This document shows positions 48,760-61,200 of a DNA stretch of 64,000 bases, piece by piece; position 1 is the stretch's first letter, and every line of letters begins with the position of its first letter. The notes below the pieces were generated by a model. The model was not told the DNA's origin. It did no database searches and saw nothing but the letters and a program-made list of their open reading frames with translations. The DNA is from Scylla paramamosain (lineage: Eukaryota; Arthropoda; Malacostraca; Decapoda; Portunidae), in contig NC_087163.1 in assembly GCF_035594125.1 (NCBI RefSeq), positions 12,310,001-12,374,000 on the forward strand, read 5' to 3'. Made by a program: the position numbers and the translations under genes.

Positions 48760-49462
48760 ATCACAGAAGAATGGTCCTAAATGGATGACTGAGGTTAAAA
48801 CCCTACATAGGGCGAAGGAGAAGTATATATGAGATTAAAGACAAGGGAAGTGGTTTTAAGGCCATAATATAATGAATTAGAAAAGTCAGAAGTTTAACAA
48901 GGAAAGCTAAAAATAGTTATGAATTTAAGGAAGCCAGCCAAGCGAAGATGGACCTCAAGGGATTTTATCAGGCATATAAGACGAAGAATAGAGAAACAAT
49001 ACACGAATAATGTAATAACTAATGCAGAATGGGACCTGATTAGTTGTTGAGAGGAGATTAGTAAAATTGTGAGCGAGTATTTTTTAATTGTCTTTGCCCA
49101 GGAAAACATGCAGGATTTGCCGAATAGTGAGAAGATATTTAGAGTAGAAGAGGATGAGAAGCTGACAGATATTACCATAACTAAAAGAGATAGTGGAACA
49201 GGAGATAGATAAGTTGAAAAGTTCAAGTCACCAGGACCAGATGAAAAATATTCCACAGTATTTAAAGAAAGGAAAAAGGTTATAAGTAATCTGTTAGTTT
49301 CTGTCTTTAGGAAATCACTTTAGTCATGTGAGGTATCGGTAATTCGGAGGCAGGCGAATATAGTACCTACCTTTAAGAAAGGAGATAAAACTTTAACGTC
49401 TAACCTGTCAGCTTAACTTCTGTTGAATGTAAAATAATGGAGTCAATAATAACAGATTCTTC
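48760..49462 (+). pseudogene. Reverse-transcriptase remnant of the LINE, broken
   Basis: Recognisable peptide pieces in order are: NGPKWMTEVKTLHRAKEKY (from about 48,772), MRLKTREVVLR (48,829), VRSLTRKAKNSYEFKEASQ (about 48,883-48,940), DLKGFYQAYKTKNRET (48,951-48,998), EISKIVSEYFLIVFAQENM (about 49,055-49,113), LTDI (about 49,160), KFKSPGPDEKY (about 49,219-49,250), VFRKSL then a stop, RRQANIVPTFKKGDKT (about 49,345-49,393) and PVSLTSVECKIMESIITDS (49,404-49,460). The order SPGPD ... FKKGD ... PVSLTS is that of the N-terminal RT region in CR1-type LINEs. Several in-frame stops and at least three frame changes (near 48,830, 49,180-49,215 and 49,400) interrupt it. The catalytic FADD box is absent, so it is dead. 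The 120-residue minus-strand frame at 48,894-49,256 is its antisense shadow. Confidence 0.85.
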
Positions 49463-49476
49463 TTGCAGATTTACTT

Positions 49477-49500
49477 ATTTCTTATGTTCTTATGTTCTTA
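49477..49500 (+). repeat. LINE 3' octamer tail
   Basis: Three head-to-tail 8-mers: 'atttctta' then 'tgttctta' twice. CR1-type LINEs characteristically end in short octamer repeats of the ATTCTRTG type, and this tail fits that pattern. It is followed immediately by satellite. Confidence 0.8.
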
Positions 49501-49705
49501 TTACCAAAAGCGTGTATTTTAAGTATTTTTCAGCTATTACGTGAAAAAAAAATGCCAAAATGCATGCAAAGCACCCTATATGAACAAAAAGAGCAACATT
49601 ACGAGAAACGTGCATTATGAGTGTTTTTCAGATTCTTAGGTACCAAAACGCTGAAACTCATGAATAACACTCTTAATTGAGATACAGAACAACCTTACCA
49701 AATGC

Positions 49706-50809
49706 GTGTATTTTGAGTGTTTTCCACATTCTTAGTTACCAAAACCCCAAATTGCATGCGAAACTAGCTTTATGTGGAAAAAAAATGACATTACCAGAAG
49801 TATCTTTTGAGTGTTTTTGAGCGTGTTAGGCAATAAAGCACTATAAAGCAGGGCAATCACATTACATGGAAATAAAACCAAATTTTACCAAGAACTTGCC
49901 TTTAAGTGTTTTTCAGCTCCTTACATATTTAAACGCTAAAACGCATGCAAAACACCCTTTATGGAGAAACAGAAAAAACATTACAAAAAACATGTATTTT
50001 GAGTGTTTTTGATCATGTTACCTATAAAAACGCTTAAATACATGCAAAGAACCCTATATTTAGGAAACGAAAGGACGTTATGAGAAACGTGCATTATGAG
50101 TGTTTTTAAGTTCCTTAAGTACTAAAAAGCTAAAACCCACAAATAACACTCTTTATAGAGAAAAAAATATATACATAAAAATATAGCATTTTTTTTTTGT
50201 TATTCATCTCTATAGGTGCCAAGATGCCAAACTTCTGGCAAAATTCAGGGAAATTATGTGGAAAAAAGAACATTATCAAAAAAGTTAATTCTAGATTTTT
50301 TTCGGACTGTTATGTACCAAACCCTAAAGTGCATGCAAAGCCATCTATATATGAAAATTAAACGACTTTACAAGAAACCTGTCTTTTGACTGTTTTTTAG
50401 CATGTTAGGCACCAAAACGATAAATACCATTAAAGTAACTCAATATGGGAATCCAAAACAAAATTACTGAAAACATGTCTTCTCAGTGTTTTACGTAGAA
50501 AAACGCTAAAACGGATGCAAACCAACCAATACGAAGAAATAGAAAAACATCCCCAAAAACGTATATTTTGAGTGTTTTTGAACTTGTTACCTACAAAAAA
50601 AAAACGCGAAAATGCATGCAAAGCACTCTATATTGGAAACAAAAGGACATTACGAGAAACGTGTATAATGAGTGTTTTATAGTTTCACAAGATCAACAAG
50701 GCAAAAAAACACAAAAACTCGTATATATGGAGAAGTTTCTTAGATACGAAAATGCTGAAACTCATGAATAAAACTCTTAATAGAAAAACAAAACAACCTT
50801 ACTAAATGC
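49706..50809 (+). repeat. Reference 1,104-bp HOR unit with 12 subunits
   Basis: A clean unit used to define the subunits. m1 49,706 (94 bp, 'cacattcttag'); m2 49,800 (95, 'gcgtgttaggcaataaagc'); m3 49,895 (97, 'agctccttacat'); m4 49,992 (97, 'gatcatgttacctataaaaa'); m5, m6 and m7 together 50,089-50,378 (290 bp), with m5 'aagttccttaagtac', the A/T hinge, m6 'ggtgccaagatgcc' and m7 'cggactgttatgtaccaaac'; m8 50,379 (96, 'cagcatgttaggcacc' type); m9 50,475 (86, 'tacgtagaaaaacgctaaaa'); m10 50,561 (100, 'cttgttacctacaaaa'); m11 50,661 (about 59, 'ttttatagtttcacaag'); m12 about 50,720 (about 90, 'tatatggagaagtttc'). Sizes were measured between successive box-1 starts. Confidence 0.9.
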
Positions 50810-51893
50810 GTGTATTTTGAGTGTTATTTCACATTCTTAGTTAAAAAAAAAACGAAATTCCATGCGAATATAGCTTTATGTGGGAAAAAAACGACATTAC
50901 CAGAAAAGTGACTTTTGAGTGTTTTTGAGAGTGTTAGGAAATAAAGCACTAAAAAGTAGGGCAATCACATTACATGGAATAAAACCAACGTTTACCAAGA
51001 ACTTACCTTTAAGTGTTTTTCAGCTCCTTATATGCGCTAAAACTAATGCAAAACACACTTTATATAGAAACAAAATAACATAACCAACAACAGGTATTTT
51101 AGGTGTTTTTTAATCATGTGATCTATAAAAAACGCTTAAATACATGCAAAGAACCTTATGTTTGGGAAAGGAAAGGATATTACGAGAAACGTGTATTATG
51201 AGTGTTTTCCAGTTCCTTAACAACCAAAAAGCTAAAACCCACAAGTAACACTCTTTATTCAGAAAAATAAATAAATAAATAAATAAATAGAAAAACTTTT
51301 TTTATTTTTTTATTCATCTTCATAAGTACCGAGATGCCAAATTCTGGCAAAATTCAGGGCAATTATGTGATAAAAGAACATTATCAAAAAAGTTAATTTT
51401 AGCTTTTTTACGGACTGTTATTTACCAAACCCTAAAGTGCATGCAAAGCCACCTATATGAGGAAATTAAACGACTTTACCAGAAACCTGTCTTTTGAGTG
51501 ATTTTCAGCTTGTTAGGCATCAAAACGATAAATAATATGGAAGTCACTCTATATGAGAATCCAAAACAAAATACTGAAAACGTGTCTTTTCTGTGTTTTA
51601 GGTAGAAAAACGCTAAAACGGATGCAAACCAACAAATATGAAGAAATACAATACTACCGAAATGGTATATTTTGAGTGTTTTTAATCTTGTTACCTACAA
51701 AAAACGCGAAAAAGGATGCAAAGCACTATATATTGGGAAACAAAAGGACATTACGAGAAACGTGAATAATGAGTGTTTTATAGTTTCACAAGAACCACAA
51801 GGCAAAAAATGCAAAAACTCGTGTATATGGAGAAGTTTCTTAGTTACCAAAATGTTGGTACTCATGAATAACACTCTTAAATGAGAAACATAA

Positions 51894-51924
51894 CTTTGAC
51901 TTTGACTTTGAGTGACTTTGAGTG
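51894..51924 (+). repeat. CTTTGA-type short tandem repeat at a deletion junction
   Basis: 'ctttga' occurs three times in a row and then twice more with 'gtga' spacers, leading into box 1 of m2. The expected end of m12 and all of m1 are missing at this point, so the slippage tract lies exactly on a deletion junction. Confidence 0.85.
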
Positions 51925-54900
51925 TTTTTGAGCGTGTTAGGCAATAAAGCACTAAAAAGCAGGGCAATAACATTACATGGGAATGAAACCAACTTTTACC
52001 AAGAACTTGCCTTTAAGTTTTTTTTGAGCTCCTTACATACCAAAACGCTAAAACGAATGCAAAACACCCTTTATGGAGAATTAGAATAACATTACCAAAA
52101 ACATGTATTTTGAGTGTTTTTGAATATGCTACCTATAAAAACGCGAAAATACATGCAAAAAACCCTATGTTTGGGAAACGAAAGCACATTACGAGAAACG
52201 TCTATTATGGGTGTTTTTAAGTTCCTTAAGAACCAAAAAACTAAAACCCACAAATAACACTCTTTATAAAGAAAAAATAAATAAATATATATAAAAAAAA
52301 CGGCAATTTTTTTTTTTTTGTTATTCATCTTCATAGGTACCGAGATGCCAAAATTCTGGGAAAATTCTGGGCAATTATGTGATAAAATATATTATAAAAA
52401 AAAGTTAATTTTAGCTTTTTTTTTCGGAATGTTATGTACCAAACTCTTAAGTGAATGCAAAGCCACCTACATGAGGAAATTAAACGACTTTATGAGAAAC
52501 CTTACTTTTGAGTGTTTTTCAGTATTTTAGGCACCAAAACGATAATAACATGGAAGTCACTCAATATGGGAATCCAAAACAAAATTACTGAAAACGTGTC
52601 TTTTCAGTGTTTTACGTAGAAAAACGCTAAAAAGAATGCAAACCAACCAATATGAAGAAATAGAATAACATTACGAAAAATGTTTATTTTTAATGTTTTT
52701 GAGCTTGTTACCTAAAAAATAATGCAAAAATGGATGTAAAATATTGCAAAACAAAAGGACATTCTGAGAAACGTGTATAATGAGTGTTTTATAGTTCCAC
52801 AAGAACCAAAAGGCAAAAAACTCAAAAACTCCTGTACCTAGAGAAGTTTCTTAGATACAAAAATGATGAAACTCATGAATAACACTTTTAATTGAGAAAC
52901 AGAATTACCTTACAAAATGTGTGTATTATGAGTGTTTTTCACATTCTTAGTTACGAAAATCCCAAATTACATGCGAAACTAGCTAGTTTCCTAGATACCA
53001 AAATGCTGAAACTCATGAATAACACTCTTAATTGAAAAACAGAAAAACCTTACTAAATGCGTGTATTTTGCGTGCTTTTCACATTCTTAGTTACCCAAAA
53101 CCCAAATTGATTGCGAAACCAGCTTTATGTGGTAAAAAAAAAAAAAACATTTTCAGAAAAGTGTCTATTGAGTGTTTTTGAGCGTGATAGTCAGTAAAGC
53201 ACTAAAAAGAAGGGCAATTACATTACATGGGAATAAAACCAATGTTTATCAAGAACTTGCCTTTAAGTGTTTTTGAGCTCCTTATATACCAAAACTCTAA
53301 AACGCATGCAAAACACACTTTAGGGAAAAACAGAATAACATCACCAAAAACATGTATTTTGAGTGTTTTTGATCATGTTACCAATAAAACGTTTAAATAC
53401 ATGCTAAGAACCCTATTTTTGGGAAACGAAAGGACATTACGAGAAACGTGTATTATGAGTATTTTTAAATTCATTAAGTACTAAAAAGCTAAAAGCCACA
53501 AATAACTCTCTATTAAGAAAAAATAAATAAATAAATAAAAAAAATACGATATTTTTTTTTTCTTTCTTATTCATCTGCACAGGTACCGAGGTGCCAAAAA
53601 TTTAAGCAAAATTCAGAAAATTTTCTGAAATGAGAACATTATCAAAAAAGTTAATTTTAGCTTTTTTTTTCTCGACTGTTATGTAGCAAACCCTAAAGTG
53701 CATGCAAAACCACCTATATAAGGAAATCAAACGTCTTTGCCAGAAAACTGTGTTTTTCAGCATGTTAGACATCAAAACGATAAAACCAAGGGAAGTCAAT
53801 CTATATGGGAATCCAAAAGAAAATTAGTGAAAACGTGTCTTTTCGGTGTTGTACGTAGAAAAAACGCTAAAAAATCTATATTTTGAGTGTTTTTGAGCTT
53901 GTTACCTACAAGAAAGGTGAAAATGGATGTAAAGCACTCCCTATTGGGAAACAAAAGGACATTACGAGAAACGTGTATAATGAGTGTCTTATTATTTTCG
54001 AGCAAAAGAACTTAAGGTTCACAAGAACCACAAGGCAAAAAGCGCAAAAACTCGTGCATATAAAGAAGTTTTTTAGATACCAAAATGCTGAAATTCATGA
54101 ATAACAATCTTAATTGAGAAACAGAACATTCTTACCAAAAGCGTGTATTTTCAGTGTTTTTCACATTCTTAGGAAAATCCCAAATAGCATGCGAAACTAG
54201 CTTTATATGGGAAAAAAATGACATTACCAGAAGTGTCTTTTGAGTGTTTTTGAGCGTGTTAGGCAATACAGCACTAGAAAGCAGGGCAATCACATTACAT
54301 GGGAATAATACCAACTTTGACCAAGAACTTGCCATTATGTGTTTTTGAGCTCCTTACATACCAAAGCGCTGAAATGCATGCAAAACACTCCTTTATGGAG
54401 AAGCAGAAAAACATTACAAAAAAACATGTGTTTTAAGTTTTTTTGATCATGTTACCTATAAAAACGTTTAAATACATGCAAAGAACCCTATCTTTGGGAA
54501 ACGAAAGGACATTACGAGAAACGTGTATTATGACTGTTTTTAAGTTCCTCAAGTACCAAAACGTTAAAACCCACAAATAACACTCTTTAAAGAGAAAAAA
54601 AATTAAAAAAAAATTTTAAAAAATCTGCCAAAATTCAGGGAATTTATGTGGAAAAAAGAACATTATCAAAAAAGTTAATTATAGCTTTTTTTCGGATTGT
54701 TATTTACCAAACCCTAAAGTGCATGCAAAGCCACTTATATGAGGAAATTAAACGACTTTACCAGAAACCTGTCTTTTCAGTGTTTTTCAGCATTTTAGGC
54801 ACCAAACCGATAAATAATATGGAAGTCAGTCAATATGTGAATCCAAAACAAAATTACTGAAAACGTGTCTTTTGAGTGTTTTACGTAGAAAAAACGCTAA

Positions 54901-55714
54901 AACGGATGCAAAGCAACGAATATAAAGAAATAGAATAACATTACCAAAAAGTCTTTTTGAGCTTTTTACCTACAAAAAACGCGAAAATGGATGTAAAAGC
55001 ACTCTATAGTGGGAAGAAAAAAAGGACATTTAGAGAAACGTGTATAATGATTGTTTTATAGTTTCATAAGAACCACAAGACAAAAGACGCAAAAACTCGT
55101 GTATATAGAGAAGTTTCTTACATACCAAAATGCTAAAACTCATGGATAACACTTTTAATTGAGAAAGAGAACTACCTTACCAAATGTGTGTATTTTGAGT
55201 GTTTTTCACATTCTTAGTTACGAAAATCCCAAATTACATGCGAAACTAGCTTTATGTGGGGAAAAAAATATATTACCAGAAAAGTGTCTTTTGAGTGTTT
55301 TTGAGCGTGATATGCAATAAAGCACTAAAAAACAGAACAATCACATAACATGGGAATAAAACCAACTTTTACGAAGAACTTGCCTTTAAGTGTTTTTTTT
55401 AACTCTTTACATACCAAAACGCTAAAACGCATGCAAAACACCCTTTATGTAGAAACAGAGTAACATTTCCAAAAACATGTAATTTGAGTGTTTTTGATCA
55501 TGTCATTTATAAAAACGCTTAAATACATGCAAAGAACATTATGTTTGGGAAACGAAAGGATATTACGAGAAATGTGTATTATGAGTGTTTTTCAGTTCCT
55601 TAAGTACCAATAAAGCTAAAACCCACAAATAACACTCTTTGTAGAGAAAAAAATAAAAAATAAAATAAAAAAATTTTTTTTTTGTTATTCATCTTCATAG
55701 GTACTAAGATGCCA

Positions 55715-55745
55715 AAATTCTGGCAATATTCTTTGGGAATCGAAA
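55715..55745 (+). repeat. Hinge-skip deletion junction, copy 3
   Basis: m6 is cut at 'ctggcaatattc' and continues as the end of m8, as at 11,753. The m11 insertion copy follows about 263 bp later (262 bp at the 11.7-kb copy), showing that both copies derive from one ancestral unit. Confidence 0.85.
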
Positions 55746-57431
55746 ACAAAATTACTGAAAACGTGTCTTTTCGGTGTTTTACGTAGAAAAAACGCTAAAA
55801 CAGATAAAAACCAACCAATATGAAGAAATAGAATAACATTACCAAAGAGGTATATTTTGAGTGTTTTTGAGCTTGTTACTTACCAAAAACGCGAAAATGG
55901 ATGCAAAGCACTACTTATTGGGAAAGAAAAGGACATTACGAGAAACATGTATAATGAGTGTGTTATTATTTTCGGGCAAAAGAACTTGTTCACAAGAACC
56001 ACAAGGCAAAAAACGCAAAAACTCGTGTATATATAGAAGTTTCTTAGATACCAAAATGTTAAAACTCCTGAATAACAATCTTAATTGAGAAAAAGAACAA
56101 CATTACCAAATGCGTGTATTTTGAGAGTTTTTTTTTCACATTCTTCGCAAAACCCTAAATAGCATGCGAAACTAGCTTTATATGGGACAAAAATGACATT
56201 ACCAGAAATATCCTTCCAGTGTTTTTGAGCGTGTTAGGCAATAAAGCTCTAAAAAGCAGGGCAATCATATTACATTGGAATAAAACCAACTTGTACCAAG
56301 AACTTGCCTGGAAGTGTTTTTCAGCTCCTTACATATCAAATCGCTAAAACGCATGCAAAAAACTCCTTTTTGGAGAAGCAGAATAACATTACCAAAAACA
56401 AGTATTTTGAGTGTTTTTTTCATCATGTTACCTATAGAAACGCTTAAATACATTTAAAGATCCCCATATTTGGGAAACGAAAAGACATTACGAATGTGTA
56501 TTATGAATGTTTTTAAGTTCCTTAAATACCAAAACGTTAAAACCTACAAATAACACTCTTGATAGGGAAAAAATAAATAAATAAAAAAATAGCATTTTTT
56601 TTTTTTGGTATTGATGTTCATAGATACCAAGATGCCAAAATTCTGCCAAAATTAAGGGAAATTATGTGGAAAAAACATCGAAAAAGTTAATTTTACCTTT
56701 TTTTCTAAGTTATGTTCCAAACCATAAACTGTAAGCAAAGCCACCTATCTGATGAAATTTAACGACTTTACAAGAAACCTGTCTTTTGAGTGTTTTTCTG
56801 CATGTTAGGCACCTAAACGATAAATAATTTCAAAGTCACTCTATATGGAAATCCAAAACAAAATTACTGAAAACGTGTCTTTTAAAAGATTTACGAAGAA
56901 AAACGCTAAAACGGATGCAAAATAATCAATATGAAGAAATAGAATAACATTACCAAAAAAGTATATTTTGTGTGTTTTTTGAGCTTGTTACATAAAAAAA
57001 AAAACGCGAAAATGGATGCAAAGCACTCTATATAAGGAAAAAAAAAAGGACATAACGAGAAACGTGTATAATGAGTGTTTTATAGTTTCACCAGAATCAC
57101 AAGGCAAAAAACGCAAAAACTCGATTATGGAGAAGTTTCTAAGATACCAAAATACTGAAACTCATGAATAACACTCTTAATCAAGAAAGAGAACATTCAG
57201 AACAAAAGGCATTTATTTTGAGTGTTTTTTTTTTACATTCTTAGTTACAAAAACCAAAAAGTTTCCAAGCGAAACTAGCTTTATGTGGAAAAAAAAAAGA
57301 CATTACCAGAAAAGTGTCTTTGAGTGTTTTTGAGCGTGTTAGGCAATAAAGCACTAAAAAGCAGTTCAATCAGATTACATAGGAATAAAACCAACTTTTT
57401 CGAAAAACTTGCCTTTTAGTGTTTTTGACAC

Positions 57432-57892
57432 GCATTTAGTAAGATTGCTCTGTTTCTCAATTAAGAGTGTTATTCATGAGTTTCAGCATTTTTGTATATA
57501 GGAAACTTCACCATATACACGAGTTTTTGCGTTTTTTGCCTTGTGGTTTTTTTGAACTATAAAACATTCATTATACACTTTTCTCGCAATGTCCCTTTGT
57601 TTCCCAATATAGAGAGCTTTGTTTCTATTTTCGCGTTTTTTTTTTTGTAGGTAACAAGCTCAATAACACTCAAAATATACATTTTTGGTAATATTTTTCT
57701 GCTTCTTGATATTGGTTGGTTTGTATCAATTTTAGCGTTTTTCTACGTAAAACACTGAGAAGACACGATTTGAGCAATTTTCTTTAGGATTCCCACATAG
57801 AGTGAGTTCCTTATTGTTTATCGTTTTGGTGCCTAACATGCTGAAAAACACTCAAAAGACAGATTTCTGGTAAGGTCTTTAATTTCCTCATT
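57432..57892 (-). repeat. Inverted half-HOR cassette, copy 4
   Basis: A ~461-bp minus block with the same m12-to-m7 content and edges as 4,286-4,738. The right edge has lost about 12 bp ('tcctcattgcatgtc' where copy 1 has 'tcctcatatgggaggctttg'). The flanking m2 carries the private variant 'actaaaagccagggc', seen next to copies 1, 2 and 3 as well (as 'gccctggctttta' in the minus copies). Confidence 0.9.
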
Positions 57893-58206
57893 GCATGTCT
57901 TTTCAGTGTTTTTGAGCGTGTTACGCAATAAAGCACTAAAAGCCAGGGCAATCACATTACATGGGAATAAAACCAAATTTTACCAAGAACTTACCTCTAA
58001 GTGTTTTTGAGCTACTTACATACCAAAATGCTAAAACGCCTGCAAAATACATTTTATGGAGAAACAGAATAACATTACCAAATGCATGTATTTTGAGTGT
58101 TTTTGATCATGTTATCTATAAAAACGCTTAAATACATGCAAAGATCCTTATGTTTGGGAAACGAAAGAACATTACGAGAAACGTATTATGTGTGATTTTT
58201 AAGTTC

Positions 58207-58230
58207 CTTCATCATCATCTTCATCTTCAT
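58207..58230 (+). repeat. ATC-rich microsatellite replacing a hinge
   Basis: 'ttcatcatcatcttcatcttcatagg' type sequence directly follows m5 'aagttcc'. The rest of m5 and the whole A/T hinge tract present in other units are absent, so the short repeat has expanded from the 'ttcatcttcat' of m6 at a deletion site. Confidence 0.85.
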
Positions 58231-61200
58231 AGGTACCGAGATGCCAAAAATCTGCCAAAATTCATGGAATTTATGTGGAAAAAAGAACATTATCATAAAA
58301 GTTAATTATACTTTTTTTTTCGGATTGTTATGTACCAAACACTAAAGTGCATGCAAAGCCACCTATATAAGGAAGTTAAACGACTTTACCAGAAACCTGT
58401 CTTTTCAGTGTTTTTCAGCATGTTAGGCACCAAAACGATAAATAATATGGAAGTCAGTCAATATGTGAATCCAAAAGAAAATTACTGAAAACATGTCTTT
58501 TCAGTGTTTTACATAGAAAAACGCTAAAGCGGATACAAACCATCCTATATGAAGAAATAGAATAACATTACCAAAAAGATATATTTTGAGTGTTTTTGAG
58601 CTTGTTACCTAGAAAAAATGCAAAAATGGATGTAAAGCACTCTATATTAGGAAGCAAAAGGACATTACGAGAAACGTGTATAATGAGTGTTTTTTTAGTT
58701 TTAAAAGAACCACAAGGCAATAAGCGGAAAAACTCGTGTATATAGAGAAATTTCTTACATACCAAAATGAATAAATCCATGAATAACACTTTTAATCGAT
58801 AAACCGAACTACCTTACCAAATTGCGTATTTTGAGTGTTTTTAACATTTTTGGTTACGAAAATGCCAAATTACATGCAAAACTAGCATCATTTGGGGAAA
58901 AAAAAAATGACATTACCAGAAAAGAATCTTTTGAGTGTTTTTCAGCGTGATATGCAACAAAACACTAAAAAGCAGAACGATTACATTACATGGGAATAAA
59001 ACCAACTTTTACGAAGAATTTCCCTTTAAGTGTTTTTTATCCCCTTATATACATAACCGCTAAAACGCATGCAAAACAAACTTTATGGAAAAACAGAATA
59101 ACATTACCAAAAACATGTTTTTTGAGTGTTTTTGATCATGTTATCTATAAAAACGTTTAAGTACATGCAAAGAACATTATGTTTGGAAAACAAATAGACA
59201 TTACGAGAAACGTGTATTTTGAGTGTTTTTTTAAGTTCCTTAAGTACCAAAAAGCTAAAACCCACAAATTACACTCTTTATTTAGAAAAAAAATAAAAAA
59301 ATAATAAAATAAAATAAATAGGATTTTTTTTTCTTATTCATCTTCATAGGTACCGAGATGCCAAAATTCTCGGAAAATTAAGGGCAATTATGTCATAAAA
59401 GAATATTATCAAAAAAGTTAATTTCAGCTTTTTTTTTCGGACTGTTATGTACCAAACCCTAAAGTGCATGCAAAGCCTCCAATATAAGGAAATTAAACGA
59501 CCTTACCAGAAATCTGTGTTTTGAGTGTTTTTTTGCATATTACGCACCAAAACGATAAATAATAAGGAACTCACTCTATATGGGAATCCAAAACATATTT
59601 ACTGAAAACGTCTCTTCTCAGTGTTTTACGTAGAAAAACGCTAAAACGGATGCAAAACAACCAATATCAAGGAATAGAAAAACGTTACTAAAAAGATATA
59701 TTTTAAGTGTTTTTGAGCTTGTTACCTACAAAAAAAACACGAAAATTGATGCAAAGCACTCTATATATGGAAAGAAGAGGACAATGCAAGAAAAGTGTAT
59801 AATGAGTGTTTTATAGTTCAAAAGAACCACAAGGCAAAAAACGCAATATCTCGTGTATATGGAGAAGTTTCCTAGATACAAAAATGCTAAAGCTCATGTA
59901 TAACACTCTTAATTGAGAAAGAGAACAATCTTACTAAATGCGTGTATTTTGAGTGTTTTTAACATTCTTAGTTACCAAAACCCCAAATTGCATGCGAAAA
60001 TAGATTTGTGGGAAAAAAAAGACTTTACCATAAAAGTGTCTTTTGAGTGTTTTTGAGCGTGCTAAGCAATAAAGCACTAAAAAGGAGGGCAATCACATTA
60101 CATTGGAGTAAAACGAATTTTTACCAAGAATTTACTTTTAAATGTTTTTGAGCTCCTTATATACCAAAACACTAAAACGAATGCAAAACACACTTTATGG
60201 AAAAACAGAATAACATTAACAAAAACATGTATTTTTGAATGTTTTTGATCATGTTTTCAATAAAAACGCTTAAATACATGCAAAGAACACTATTTTTGGG
60301 AAACGAAATGAGATTACGAGAAACGTGTATTATGAGTGTTTTTAACTTCATTAATTAAAAAAAGGTAAAAGCCACATATAACACTCTTTATTGAGAAACA
60401 ATAAATAGATAAAAAAAAAATACGTTATTTTTTTTCTTTCTTATTCATCTTCACAGGTACCGATATGCCAAAATTCGGGCAAATTTTAGGAAATTATGTG
60501 AAAAAAGAACATTATCAAAAAAATTAAATTTAGCTTTTTTTTCGGACTGTTATGTACCAAACCCCTAAAGTGAATGCAAAGCCACCTATAAGGGGAAATT
60601 AAAAGTCTTTGCCAGAAAACGGTCTTATGAGTGTTTTTCAGCATCTTAGGAACCAACACGATAAATAACATGGAAGTCAATCTATATGGGAATCCAAAAC
60701 AAAATTACTAAAAACGTGTCTTTTCGGTGTTTTACGTAGAAAACGCTAAAACGGATGCAAACCAACCAATATGAAGAAATAAAATAACATTACCAATAAG
60801 GTATATTTTCAGTGTTTTTGAAATTGTTACCTACAAAAAACGCGAAAATGGATGGAAAGCACTCTATATTGGGAAGCAAAAGGACATTACGAGAAACGTG
60901 TATAATGAGTGTTTTATAGTTTCCCAAGAACCACAAGGCAAAAAACGCAAAAACTCGTGTATATAAAGAAGTTTCTTAAATTCCAAAATGCTGAAACTCA
61001 TGAATAAGACTTTTAATTGAGAAACAGAACTATCTTACCAAATGTGAGAATTTTGAGTGTTTTTCACATTCTTAGTTACGAAAATCCAAAATTACAAGCA
61101 AAACTAGTTTTATGTGGGAAAAAATGACATTACCAGAAAAGTGTCTTTTGAGTGTTTTAGAGCGTGATATGCAACAAAGCACTAAAAAGCAGAACAATCA

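Larger units (their letters stand above)
48700..49500 (+). mobile_element. Degenerate CR1/L2-like LINE fragment
   Basis: The only clearly non-satellite sequence in the window. It is less AT-rich and shows no monomer landmarks. On the plus strand it retains pieces of a non-LTR reverse transcriptase (see the pseudogene entry), followed by a short 3' segment and an octamer tail (49,477-49,500). The 5' end is truncated inside the region between endonuclease and RT. Most of the RT after the PVSLTS motif, and probably much of the 3' UTR, is missing, so the copy also has an internal deletion. The left flank ends 'gcgaaataa' and the right flank resumes 'ttaccaaaagcgtg', so a single monomer was split. 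No target-site duplication is evident. The family assignment to CR1/L2 rests on motif wording and tail type and is fairly secure at clade level only. Confidence 0.85.
49501..57431 (+). repeat. HOR satellite array 4, plus, first part
   Basis: After about 1.5 generic monomers (49,501-49,650) the HOR order starts with m12. The m6 landmark lies at 50,215, 51,325, 52,336, 53,582, a landmark-less truncated hinge at about 54,610, then 55,700 and 56,623. Special sites are the hexamer repeat at 51,894, a deletion/duplication junction at 52,985, m11 insertion copies at 54,011 and 55,985, the hinge skip at 55,722 and the m9 'ttttaaaag' variant at 56,881. It stops inside m3 at about 57,431, at the cassette edge. 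No gene is visible. Confidence 0.9.

Noticed and set aside
48894..49256. A 120-residue minus-strand open frame
   Set aside because: It is antisense to the reverse-transcriptase remnant of the LINE, whose plus strand carries the recognisable motifs.
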